Translations under genes and position numbers: made by a program
NCBI GenBank assembly: GCA_026545765.1
Contig: CM048841.1
Location: 2,322,512-2,386,511 of the forward strand
Reading direction: 5' to 3'
DNA length: 64,000 nucleotides
Source: Plantago major
Lineage: Eukaryota; Streptophyta; Magnoliopsida; Lamiales; Plantaginaceae
Notes under the pieces: generated by a model
What the model was told of the DNA's origin: nothing
The model's database searches: none
What the model saw: the letters and a program-made list of their open reading frames with translations, nothing else
Part shown: one piece after another, positions 23,241-35,001 of the stretch
How the letters are laid out: the number at the start of each line of letters is the position of its first letter
Numbering within the stretch: the first letter of the stretch is position 1

Positions 23241-23474
23241 TTAGAGCAGTATATTGTCAAGATTTTAGGCATGAGAACTTTCATAAATAAAAGAAAAACA
23301 ATTCTTAACAACAAATTAAACTAATTTACTTAAGAAATGAGATTTTGTGAAATATAAATACTAAAGAAGCATGTAGGATAATAAACTAAACATACCATTA
23401 TAGTTTTTCTTCCTTTTCTTTTTTTTTTTAGACTAATTTACTTAAGAAATGAGCTTAATAATAAACTAAACAAA

Positions 23475-24134
23475 TTAAACTAATTTACTTAAGAAATGAG
23501 CTTCCATTCTCGCTTTCCACAAGGTAAAGTCGATCTTCTCTGTCAATTTCTCCATCTCAAACCTAGACATGGACGCCATTGATTGCCGATCGTCTCAATT
23601 TCCCACAGACGGCGCCAATTGTTGAACAATCGATCACAAAACTCAATCGATCGAATGAAAATGACGAGCACAGAAATCAACAATCAAACAAGAACGTAAA
23701 CAAAAATTGAGACGAGATTTACGTGGTTCGGCTATACCTACATCTACGGAGAACACCATGAACAATTCACTATCAATCAGAAAGATTACAAGAATCGAAA
23801 CCTCAAGCAATTCAACAATGGCGAATTGTGGTTTCTACAATTCTCTCTCTCACTAGTGTTTTCTCTCACTGTAACTGATAATTATGAGATGATGATTCTC
23901 TACCCTCTCAATTACAAGTATAAACGTATATATACAGCTTGATTACAACGCAAATGAGAGTAATTAGCTAGCTAAGAAAATTGGCTCTGTTTTCTTCTTC
24001 CATCAACTAACTTTCCCTCTTTCCAACTGTTTAATCTCAGCCGTAGGATGACATTGATCAACGGTTGCTGTGCAATCTGGCAAATACACGAATTAACTCC
24101 TCGAACTGAGCTAGAAACGAACTAACACCTCACA
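23475..24134 (-). mobile_element. LTR retrotransposon fragment: LTR, primer binding site, gag start
   Basis: On the minus strand: LTR 23620-24134 (TGTGAGG...TCAACA), then TTGGCGCCGTCTGTGGG (23601-23617) as primer binding site, then ATG at 23577-23579 opening MASMSRFEMEKLTEKIDF, TLWKARMEAHF. The W-x-x-R-M pattern is like a copia gag N-terminus. The frame stops at 23475 and no other internal sequence follows, so the element is heavily truncated. Confidence 0.6.
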
Positions 24135-24477
24135 TGAACAATACTGAAGCAGGACCCATACTCTGTGATGAGAAAGTTTATGAAATGCGAAAGCTCCGTA
24201 CTCGATCATATGTCGGGTTTCCTTGTGCAAGGGTATGTAATAACCTAATGGTTATGTGGATAATAGAAGAAATTTGCAGCACCGAAAACAATCATAACAT
24301 GTGGAAGTTTCTCTTATTCATAGGGGATCAAATGTAGCTGCTTTTGCTGGATTAATCCGAGCAAGAACTTCATCCACAGATGATAATCAAACTTTGAAAC
24401 TGTCTACAACAGTTTCACATCTTCATCAAACTCAAATGAAGAATTTTTCACTTCAAAGTGCGGAAGACGTTTTGTAA
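24135..24477 (+). pseudogene. 3' end of an unrecognised gene, two exons
   Basis: An open frame from the LTR edge (KQDPYSVMRKFMKCESSVL) reaches a donor at 24233 (GG|GTATGT). A 91-bp intron ends in TTCATAG at 24323. The second exon, 24324-24477, continues in the same frame (GGSNVAAFAGLIRARTSS ... FSLQSAEDVL) and ends TAA at 24475-24477. The open frame across the splice suggests real coding sequence cut off by the LTR insertion. Family not recognised. 24478-24825 shows nothing else. Confidence 0.4.
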
Positions 24478-24825
24478 GTGGCCTGTATACGTATCAGATC
24501 GTGCCATATATATCAGTATATACATGTGTACTAGAGACTGATCATTATTGAGTACATATTTGTCACATTTGATTTTAAATTATTTACATTCAATATAAAT
24601 GATATATTGACCTATTTAATAGTGGGATGATCGATTTCTCAGGAGGTTTGTGTAGTGTGTACTGGTTGAGCATGATAAAGATATGAGATAAATTTTTCCA
24701 GAACATGTGAAGCATTCAATGACACGGTAAAAGAAGCCAAAAAAAATCCAATAGGACAGAAAGGAAAAAAATATTCATATAACGAGCTTATTCCTAATTA
24801 GAGTTTCTTTTGCTTTGCATCAGCT

Positions 24826-26575
24826 TCAGCCTTCCTCCCACTCAGCTTGACTTCCAGCAAATCGTTCCTTGAAACCATCTCTTTCGTTGTCTGTCAATCT
24901 TTTGAAAATTGGCGACAGTGTTCCAATTTTATGACCTGCAGGTAGGAACTCCCAAGGTCTTTTGGCCCTTTCAACATTTTCATCACAAAGTGAAATTTGA
25001 GATTCAGGCAGGTTGAGCTGCTTGAGGACCTGGTGTGAGAACGATGGGATGAACGGTTCTAACAAGCATGCGAGGAGATACACCAATCCTGCCGAAGTTT
25101 TCATGACTATGGAACAAGCAGGCTTATCAACCTCCTCCCAGAATTTACTCTTTGATAAGTAAGCATTTCCTGCAATAGATATACTCATAGCAATTTTCAA
25201 GCCTTGCTTTAGCTTAACCTTCTCCATGGACTCTATACTCTCCAACCTTCTCTCCAACCTTCTGTCCCAGTTCTTTTGTCAGTTTATGAGAATCCTCGTT
25301 CCCGGAATCAGGGACTATGGACCCGTATCCTGAGCCTGATTCTTTGGCAATGAAACTCAAGACTCGGTTGACAAAATTTCCAAGATTGCTCAGCAGCTCA
25401 TTGTTTGTCTTTGCTTGCAAGTCAGCCCATGTAAACAATGTGTCTGACACCTCTGGCCGATTGCCAACAGATAGTACCTCCACACCTCGACGGGAATTTG
25501 TGTGTCCTTTGCATCATTCCCGAACACTCCAATACCGTGACTCTTAGAAAATTTCCCTTCTTCATAGTTCAAGTACTCGGTAACACTGATAGTTTTCATC
25601 AAAGTCCAGTTTTCATCCGTCCCAATGAGAGCAGCGGGAAACATGACAGTATGAAACGGCACATTATCCTTCCCCATAAACTGGTAGAGCTCCACATTAT
25701 CAGGATTCTTCCACCATTTCTCCCACTCAGGCGTGTGACATGCTGTGATGGAAACATACCCAATCAGACATCAAACCACACATAGAAAACCTTGTCCTTA
25801 AACTTTTCATGTGGGACAGGTACGCCCCATTTCAAATCTCTCGTGATGCATCGTTGTCTGAGCCCTTCTTTAAGCCAAGCATTCGTTGTTTGTATAGCAT
25901 TCTGACTCCATCCACCGTCCACTGACTCCTTCTTGATGTATTCATCTAATCTATCCTTCAACTCAGGCAGGTCAAGAAAAGATGGTTGGTATCACGTACA
26001 CGTGGAGTATTTCGACAAACCTTGCATTTAGGATGAACCAATTCTGTCGGATTCAGGAGCTTCCCACAATGTTCGCACTGATCTCCACGTGCAGCACCGT
26101 AATTACACCCTGGCGTAGGGCAATCACCCTCCACGAGACGATCTGCTAAAATCTCGAACATGTATCGCAATAAAGCTGGTGCATTGTGTTCTCTACCAAC
26201 CAACCTTTCTCCAGCAGCTTCTTGAAAATCGATTGACAAACCTGAGTCTGCTGTGGAGTTGAGGTCCGACCGAACTCATCAAAGCTTATATCGAACCACT
26301 CATACACCTCTTTGTGAATAGCATGGTACTTGTCGCAGATCTCTTGGGGAGACCCCTTCTTCCATGGCCTTCGTCTCTGTAGCCGTACCATACTCATCCG
26401 TACCGCATATGTACAGCGTGTTATACCCTCTGTTACGAGAGTACCTCGCAAAGACATCGGCACTAAGAACACATCCTATAATGTTCCCTAGATGGGGAAC
26501 GTTGTTCACGTACGGCAATGCGCTTGTGATGAGGACGTTACGCTCTCCCGGAATCGGAACGTTCGAGTTTGCCAT
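24826..26575 (-). pseudogene. Cytosolic methionyl-tRNA synthetase pseudogene (intronless copy)
   Basis: Class I synthetase that charges tRNA-Met. Starts [20 protein letters not shown] with the HIGH-type motif HLGN (PHLGNIIG). It continues through the zinc-binding insert (CPTPGCNYGAARGDQCEHCG), the KMSKS-type motif KFSKS ([14 protein letters not shown]) and the anticodon-binding region (GNAYLSKSKFWEEVDKPACS). Protein order is complete without introns, but at least six frame changes are needed (near 26350, 26160, 25970, 25770, 25480 and 25230). The C-terminal EMAPII-like tRNA-binding domain of plant cytosolic enzymes is missing after ~24826. An intron-free, frame-broken copy suggests a retrocopy. 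No clear poly(A) tract is seen. Confidence 0.85.
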
Positions 26576-26935
26576 CGCAGACGACTGGTTTAATCTGATT
26601 CCTGCTAAGCTAAAAGGAATATATATAGATTAGTAGTGCAACCGAACCGACCTGCTCTAATCTAATTAGAATAGAATTAGGATTCCCAGGATTCCCAAAT
26701 TGATGTACACACACCAAGTTTTGCAAATAAGTCCTCAACTATCAGAAATTCGGATTTCTAGAAAAGGGGAAAGGAAGAATTCAGATTAATTTTCGAAATT
26801 AAACTCACCTACAGCGAATTAGTCGCTCGATCGGAATTAACCGACCGTTACTGGTTCGTTCATCTTCAGCCACCAATCTGTTATGTTGAATTAAGAAAGG
26901 ATTAAAGATGAAGAAAGTTTGAACGATTCTTCAAC
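26576..26935. other. Sequence upstream of the synthetase pseudogene
   Basis: No gene. A TATATATA stretch near 26620 lies upstream of the pseudogene start on the minus strand and could be the parental leader or chance. Confidence 0.35.
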
Positions 26936-27199
26936 GCTACACCAACGAACCCGATAACCAAATCGATGGAAATACAACAACCCCGTAACCAAATGAACAA
27001 ATCGATGGAGATGCTGAATTGGTGATGGAGATACAGCAAACCCAGATCGATGGAGATGGCAATTGGGTTTCAGAAGTTGAGGCGCAGATGACAGATCGAT
27101 GGAGAATGGACATGGCGAATTGGCGATTGGGTTTCAGAAGTTGAGCCATAGATGATGATCGATGAGAGTCAGTGGAGTCGTGGAGCTGCCTGTGGAGAA
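26936..27199. repeat. 265-bp direct repeat, copy 2
   Basis: Counterpart of 22976-23240. After it, 27200-27291 is the left host flank of element C and ends in the TATTT target duplication. Confidence 0.85.
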
Positions 27200-27291
27200 T
27201 CCATGCGTCCATATATATTATTTAAAGTACAAGGTTAAACCCATCGGATTAATTCAATACTACGTGGAATTTTATGTAATTAATTGTATTT

Positions 27292-27509
27292 TGTTAGTGG
27301 ATGTTAGTGGAAATTTAGTGGAGTTGAGTGGAGTAATTTATAAACGTAAATGTCACCATCATGAATAGTTTGCATATTAACGAAATTTGTAAATTTGCCG
27401 ATTGAATGCGCCTATAAATAGGCTGCATTCTGATGAATGAAAGGCTATCTGAAAAACTTCATTCTTCTATTACTCTCTTCTTCCATATATTTCATCTTGA
27501 TTTATAACA
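27292..27509 (+). repeat. 5' LTR of element C with primer binding site
   Basis: 218 bp, TGTTAG...ATAACA, with TATAAATA at 27413-27420. It is followed at 27510 by cgttatcagcacgagc, the TTATCAGCACGA-type primer binding site of one copia lineage. Confidence 0.92.
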
Positions 27510-28196
27510 CGTTATCAGCACGAGCTGCTCTAAATCAATTCCGATCCGGAAGAAAATTCTAGTAAAAGGTACTTTTATTTTTCAGTCAGTATGTACTAAA
27601 TAAAATACTTAAGCTATTTTATTATCCGTCATGCTGCGAAATAACCAGTTAACTTACTAAAGAAATTGTTTCGGTTTTGTCACAATATTACTTTCAATAC
27701 TCCAACCTACCCCGATTACTTTGAAATTATACGTTGTTACACAAACTCTCGAAAAGTTTTGATTAAAGAGGGAAACGCGAAAAATAAAGTTTTGATATAA
27801 TTGACACGACAATAAAATTGAAATTTTATTCATATCATGATTGAAATACAATTATATTCCACTATTAAGATAAATGATTAAGTTACAAGCGTACAACATA
27901 ACCATAATGATACACAACACTACATATAGGCCCGTATATGGGCGATCGAACATCTCCACAAAGCGGTAAAACAACAACAAAAGCAATACAAACGGAAACG
28001 ACGTGGAAAAGGAGATTAGACATATTGTGAAAGAAGAGAAGATAATGGTGTGATTTTTATGAAGAAATATTGGAGTATTTATAGAGTAAATTTCGGATAT
28101 ATTACCGTTTTATTACCGTTGGAACAGTGATGAAGGACATAATGGTAATTTCCAGACTTAATAAAATATGTGTTAAATTTATGACTTAATAAAGAT

Positions 28197-28262
28197 GGTT
28201 CCCGACAGGTATCGAACCCGCACAATCTAATGGTCATTATACATCTGAGCCACTGGGCGAAG
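28197..28262 (-). repeat. tRNA-like / SINE-like segment in element C's leader
   Basis: On the minus strand an A-box-like TGGCTCAGATG (28243-28253) and a perfect B box GGTTCGATACC (28208-28218) are about 33 bp apart, as in pol III genes. No acceptor stem pairs, so it is a tRNA-derived relic rather than a tRNA gene. The ~800-bp leader (27526-28326) is otherwise featureless and AT-rich. Confidence 0.4.
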
Positions 28263-28326
28263 TTCGATTTTATTTCATCTTATGCTTTTATATTTTCTAA
28301 CATGTTTATATTTATAGATTATCAAC

Positions 28327-29338
28327 ATGTCAAACATCATGAAATTGCAATTTGATGCACTGGAGATTTCTGGAGAAAATTATTTAAGCTGGTTGCTCGA
28401 TGCGGAGCTCCACTTAAATAGTATGGGGCTCGGAGATACTATTAAAGAGAAAAATACAAAATCCGAGCAGGATAAGGCTAAGGCCATGATATTCCTGAGA
28501 CATCATATTCATGATGGTCTGAAATTAGAATACCTTACAATAAAAGATCCACTTGAGTTGTGGACAAATTTGAAAGAAAGGTATGACCATCAGAAAGCCG
28601 TGACACATCCAGCAGCCAAGCATGAATGGCTAAACTTGAGATTACAAGATTTCAAGAGTATAAATGAGTATAACTCATCGATGTACAATATTACATCTCG
28701 TCTTTTATTGTGTGGGGATAAAGTGTCTGAACATGATATGCTTGAGAAGACATATCAGACAATGCCCCTAGAAAATATGATACTGATGCAAACTTATCGT
28801 AACCAAGGGTTTACGAAATACTATAATTGCTCACCCACTTGTTGGGCGAGAAAAGAATAATGAGCTGCTTCTTAAAAGCCACCAGATGCGTCCAACAGGC
28901 TCCGCCCCACGCCCAGAAATAAATAATGCCAACTCTAATGCCCCGCGTGATATAAACCAGGCTTCATATAATAGTTATGTACCAAATAATGGTCATAACG
29001 AAGCGTGAAATAAACGTGGTGGTCATAGTAACTGGCGTGGAGGTCGTGGGCGTGGAAGAAATGGTCGTGGGCGTGGGCGTGGATATTTTGGCCAAACACG
29101 TGGTCGCGGAATGAAACGTTATAGTGGTAACAATCAAAACCACTATCGTGGTCAAAATAATTCCGGAAATAATTACAAATATGAGCCCGGAAGCAGCATT
29201 TGTTACCGTTGTGGAGACCATGGGCATTTTGCGAAAGTTTATCACAGCTCACAACAAAGGGTTGATAGATATAAAGAATCCCTAAAAGGGAAAAACATTG
29301 TGGAGACAAATATTGTCGAACAGGAAGATGAAGTATGA
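28327..29338 (+). pseudogene. Element C gag
   Basis: MSNIMKLQFDALEISGENY followed by SWLLDAELHLNSMG is the copia gag N-terminus. WTNLKERYDHQK and EWLNLRLQDFKS follow. A stop at 28858-28860 and frame changes separate this from an RG-rich segment (RGRGRNGRGRGRGYFG, ~29047) and a zinc knuckle CYRCGDHGHFAKVY (~29200), whose last cysteine is lost. It binds element RNA in the particle. Confidence 0.8.
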
Positions 29339-29573
29339 TGATGAATCGAGTTTCGATTGCGAAAGAGAAAAAGAACTAGAACAGGCATTGAACGACTAAT
29401 ACTTGTATGGTGTGATGCATGGTTGTGTAAAAGACACTTGTTTGATGTATTTTTTTTGTGTGCTTATATATTGTTTTTCTGAAAGCGATATATCGTATTT
29501 CTAAAATCAAAGTTTTTATATGTAATCTTACTTATGTTTTTTTTCTTGCATATAGAAAAACAACATATTTGAA

Positions 29574-32500
29574 ATGACAAGCACTAAAGGAGAGACATGT
29601 CTGGCAGATAGTGCTACCACTCACACCATATTGAATAATGCAAAATATTTCTCAAACTTGGTATTGGGAAAGGATGATGTGTATACAATCTCCGGAAAAT
29701 CAAAGATAATTGATGGCTACGGAAAAGCTAATATTTTGTTGCCGAAAGGAACAAAGTTAAAAATTGAGGTTGCATTATATTCCTCAAAGTCTCAAAGAAA
29801 TCTGTTGAGTTTTAAAGATATTCGATCGAACGGATATTACATTGAGACAATGGATGAGAAGGGAAAAGAATACTTGTATATTACCACTTCTCAATCGGGT
29901 ATGAAAAATATATTGGAAAAGTTACCCGTATTAAACTCAGGCCTATATTATACAATGATAAAGGCAGAAGTTTATAATGTAGTAAACCAAGAGGTTACTA
30001 CTGAGTTCAATAATTGGCATAACCGGTTGGGCCATCCCGGTACAATAATGATGCGAAAAATTATTGAGAATTCATGTGGACATCCTTTGAAAACAAGGAA
30101 AATGTTACAGACCCATGAATTAGCATGCACAACTTGTTCTCAAGGGAAATTGATTTGAAAATCCCGTATTCTTAGAAAGAATTCAAGGGGATATATGCGG
30201 ACCAATACATCCACCATGTGGACCGTTTAGGTACTTTATGGTCCTAATCGATGCATCAACTAAATGGTCGCATGTATGTTTATTGTCAACTCGCAATATG
30301 GCATTTGCGAAGTTATTGGGACAAATAATAAGGCTGCGAGCACAATTCCCTGATTATACAATCAAGAACATTCGTCTTGATAATGCTGATGAATTTACAT
30401 CACAAGCCTTTAATGATTATTGCATGTCCATTGGAATAAATATTGAACATCCAGTTGCGCATGTTCACACACAAAATGGACTCGCTGAATCTTTGATAAA
30501 ACGTCTGCAATGGATTGCAAGACCATTATTAATGAAATCAAAGTTGCCAACATCGGCATGGGGGCATGCAATATTACATGCATCATCGCTTATGCGCATC
30601 AGGCCATCAAGCTATAATCAAACATCCCCATATCAAATGGTTCAAGGTCAGGAACCAAATATTTCCCATTTAAGAACATTTGGATGTGCGGTATATGTGC
30701 CGATTTCACCACCATAACGCACAAAAATGGGACCCCAAAGGAGATTGGGGATATATGTTGGGTATGATTCTCCAAGTATCATAAGATATTTGGAACCATT
30801 GACTGGAGATCAATTTACGGCTAGATTTGCCGACTGTCATTTTGATGAAAGAAATTTCCCAACATTAGGGGGAGAGAAAAAACAGATGGAAAAGAGTATC
30901 TCATGGAAAGATACATCTTTGAGAAGTTTAGATTCTCGAACAAAACAATGTGAACAACAAGTTCAAAACATAATTCATTTGCAAGCTATTGCAAATCAAT
31001 TGCCGGATGCATTTACTGACCTTAAAAGGGTAACAAAATCCCATATTCCAGCTGCAAATGTTCCAGTAAGAATTGATATCCCTAGAGGACAATCTTCTAC
31101 TGAGAATGAGGCTAACACACGCCAGAAGCATGGTAGACCTCCTGGTTCCAAAGATAAAAATCCGCGGAAAAGAAAAGGGGCAATCACAGATAGTTGTCTA
31201 AAATAGGACACAAAAGCTCAAGAGGAGCAATCTGACATAATAAATAAGGTTCAAGTTCAAGAAGAACCTCAGGCGCCTGAGAACGAAGAAATATCGATAA
31301 ATTATGTCTTGTCTGGAAAAAGATGGAACCGAAATGAAATCAATGTGGGCAATGTATTTGCCTATAACATAGCTCTTGATATCATGGGAGAAAATAAGAA
31401 TCATGAAGATTCAGAGCCTACCTCAGTTGATGAGTGTAAGCAAAGAAAGGATTGGCCTAAATGGAAAGAGGCAATAAACGCAGAGTTGGAATCTCTTGCG
31501 AAGCGAAATGTATTTGGACATGTGATCCAAGCACCAAAAGGTGTAAAACCAGTGGGAAATAAATGGGTATTTGTGCGAAAGAGGAATGATAAAAATGAGA
31601 TTGTAAGATATAAAGCAAGACTCGTAGCACAAGGTTTTACCCAAAGACCTGGTATTGATTATGAAGAAACATATTCACCAGTGGTAGATGCAATTACTTT
31701 TCGCTATTTGATAAGCTTGGCTGTACAAGAAAAGTTGGAAATGCGTCTAATGGATGTGGTTACTATGGCTCATTGGAAAAGGAAATTTACATGAGAATTC
31801 GGATGAATTGAGATACAGAAGTATCTGATGGATCTCGAGAAACGTACTCGATAAAACTAAACAAGTCTTTATACGGATTAAAACAATCCGGTCGAATGTG
31901 GTACAATCGTTTGAGTACATTCTTGATCAAAGAAGGTTACAAAAATGACCCCATATGTCCTTGTGTGTTTATCAAAAGATCTGGATCTGAGTTCGTCACA
32001 ATCGCTGTATATGTGGACGATTTGAACATTATTGGAACTCCAGGAGAGTTATCAAAAGCAGTATGATTATTGAAAAATGAATTTGAAATGAAAGACCTTG
32101 GGAAAACAAAATTTGTTTTGGGTCTTCAGATTGAATATCTAAAGGATGGTGTTTTTCTGCATCAATCCACATACACAACAAAAGTGTTGGAAAGATTCAA
32201 TATGAGAGATGCACATCCGTTGAGTACACCAATGGTTGTACGATCACGAATGTTGAGAATGATCCATTCCGACCTTGTGACGATGATGAAGAACTTTTAG
32301 GCCCCCAAACGCCATATCTAAGTGCAATTGGTGCACTGATGTATCTTGCTACAAATACAAGACCAGATATAACATTTGCTGTAAATTTATTAGCAAGATA
32401 CAGTTCTTCTCCAACTCAAAGGCATTGGAACGGGATAAAACACCTCTTGCGATACCTTCAAGGAATGGGGTTGTATTATCCCGACTCCTCTACCTCTGGA

Positions 32501-33022
32501 CTAACCGGTTATGCAGATGCAGGATATTTGTCTGACCCACATAATGGTCGATCTCAAACAGGTTATGTGTTTACATGTGGAGGTACGGCTATTTCTTGGC
32601 GATCTGTAAAACAAACAATGGTTGCTACTTCTTCTAATCATGCAGAACTACTAGCAATCCATGAAGCAAGTCGTGAATGCATTTGGCTGAGATCTATCAC
32701 GCACCACATTCGACAAAAGTGCGGACTTCCTATAATGGAAAACTCCCCAACTATAATCCACGAAGATAATGCAGCCTGCGTTGCTCAATTAAAGGAAGGA
32801 TTCATCAAAGGTGACAGAACAAAACATATCCTGCCCAAATTCTTCTTCACTCATGAACATCAACAGAAGAATCAGATCTATGTCCAACCAATCCGCTCTA
32901 GTGAAAATTTGGCAGACTTATTCACCAAATCTCTTCCTACTTCGACATTTGAGAAACTAAGGCATGCGATCGGCATGCGGCATCTGAGGGAAGTAAAGAA
33001 ATGTAACTATGAGGGGGAGTGA
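29574..33022 (+). pseudogene. Element C pol (protease, integrase, RT, RNase H)
   Basis: Protease LADSATTHTIL; integrase zinc finger WHNRLGHPG...CTTCSQGK; integrase core LIDASTKWS, IRLDNADEF and NGLAESLIKRLQ (the glutamate is kept). RT: WKEAINAELESLAKR, KARLVAQGFTQRPG, LYGLKQSGRMWYN (~31868) and YVDDLNIIGTP (~32010). RNase H: GYADAGYLSDPH, HAELLAIHEA, HEDNAACVAQL and LADLFTKSLP, ending 33022. It is broken at about 30158, 30715, 31204, 31794, 32060 and 32300. Confidence 0.88.
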
Positions 33023-33160
33023 AATACGCGCTGTACTCTTTTCCTTCGCTAAGGTTTTTTTTCCCATTGGGTTTTTCTTTAGCAAGGTTTTTAATGAGGC
33101 AGCATTTCATGCGTATGATCATAATTCATGATGTACATTTAAGGGGGAGTGTTAGTGGAT

Positions 33161-34887
33161 TGTTAGGAAATTTGTTAGATATTTTATATTGTATAAGTTT
33201 TGATCAGCAACATGATGACCTATCTTAGTCTTAGAAAGGTGACTAGTACTCTTGGTTCACTTGAACATTGTAAAAGAGGAAACTCACTTAGTATGATAGT
33301 CTAGTTAATCTTGTATAGGATGTTAGGTCTCAAATGTAATTTTTATTTTATGAAGAGAAGACCAAGAAGAAGACATCCATGCAGATGAGTTCAACGACAT
33401 TGAAGAATTGAAGAAACTGCACAAGATTACTAAAAGAGTTTTACAGATACCTTGACCAGATTTCTTGAAGACACGAATAGTTTTAGACAAACTAAGTCAC
33501 AAGAGATATCTGAGAATCAGAAGGGTATATCTGGAAAACAAGGAAAGTGTCCACATATATCTTCTTACAGATACCTTGAGCTTTATATCACATCTCTGAA
33601 AAGAGAATTACAGATTGCAAACAAAGTTGCTTTCTATTCAAGTGGTATCTGAAGATTAAAGATAAGGACATGCAAAATTCAGAGAGAAAACTGCTTAAGT
33701 CAAATCTCTGAAATAAAGCATAGTTCCGTTGACACTACAGGACAAAAGTATAGTACAATGCATTTAATGCACGGACAGAGATGTCTGAATAAAAGCAACG
33801 GTTGCTTCTGAAGAAGAAGACAAATCTGCTATAGTACTGTACACAGATATCAATAGCTTGAATTTGAAGCCTAACGGATACTATTCAAACGACACTCAAA
33901 TTCATCTATAAATATCAACACTTAGACTGCTTGAGAAGAGACCTTAGACACACACAGAACACAAACCTCAGAAACGATCTTGTGAACTTACTCTGAATAT
34001 CTTTCTCAAAGCAAACTACTTACTCTTAAGCTAACTGTTGCGACCATAGATTTTGATCTTAAGTAGCATTGAAGTTCTAAGTGTCCTGATCCTAAACAAG
34101 TAAAGTTATCATGAAGGATTTGAATCGAAAGATCAAGTATCTGAGATTCATTCTCTTGAACAGTTATCATAAGACTTGGGTCAGTAAAAAGAACAAGATA
34201 CCATACATTGAAAAGTGTATTAAGTATACTTGATTCACTGAGCATTCTGATTAACTGAAAAATTAATATAAGAATCTCATCTGACAAACTCAAACCAAAA
34301 ACCAACACCTCAACAAAGCGGAGATGCAGAAGTACTTAGTTTGGAAAATCGGGGGAATAACTCAAGGTTATCGAGTATAGGAAGTACTTGATTTGAGAAA
34401 CTAAGGAATAACTCCAAGGTTATTGAGTATAGGAAGTACTTAGCTTGAGAAGCTAGGGAATAACTCAAAGGTTTCTGAGTATAGGAAGTACTAGGCTGAA
34501 GAAGCCCGGGAATAACTCAGGGGGAACATTTGGTTGGGAACCATTTGTTTAAGAAGTCTTAGAATAGGATCTTTGTAAGGTGACCTCAAATATCTATTCT
34601 AGTGAATTCTAGGTCTTTGGAAGACCGAAGTGGATTGGTTGGAGGATTACGCCACCTCCAGATACCACTATACTTGCTGTGTTATTTACCTTTACGTATT
34701 TACATTTGACAACACACACACACAGCTTGTTTCTGCACTTATCTATATTAAGTCTTCCGCGCTCTGAATCTAAGTACCAGATATCTTCACAGATATCTGA
34801 GAAATATTGTTTATCGACAAAAGTTTTAAAAGACTATTCACCCCCCCCCCCCCCCAGTCTTTTACTTTGCCGTTATCTGGACCAACA
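33161..34887 (+). repeat. 5' LTR of the giant copia element
   Basis: 1727 bp, TGTTAGG...CCAACA, inserted after TGGAT of element C's LTR. TATAAATA at 33907-33914. The poly-C hairpin is at 34831-34865. It is followed at 34890 by tggtatcgggcgg, a variant of the TGGTATCAGAGC initiator-Met tRNA primer binding site. Confidence 0.95.
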
Positions 34888-35001
34888 AGTGGTATCGGGC
34901 GGAGGTTCACCAATTATACGCACTTAACCTAGATCCCAGATAGGTGAAGGAACTTTGTCCATTTTCGAGGACTATTTAATTTGTGTGTTAAGTGTGCAGG
35001 T

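Larger units (their letters stand above)
27292..33160 (+). mobile_element. Ty1-copia element C (5' LTR to start of 3' LTR)
   Basis: 5' LTR, primer binding site, gag, protease-integrase-RT-RNase H and polypurine tract (aagggggag, 33141-33149) are followed by only 11 bp of 3' LTR (TGTTAGTGGAT, 33150-33160). There the giant element's 5' LTR has inserted. The remaining 212 bp of the 3' LTR are at 18073-18284. 11+212-5 equals the 218-bp 5' LTR exactly. Coding parts have many stops and frame changes, so it is not autonomous. Confidence 0.92.

Noticed and set aside
28197..28262. Functional tRNA gene
   Set aside because: Boxes A and B are present but no acceptor or anticodon stem can be folded.
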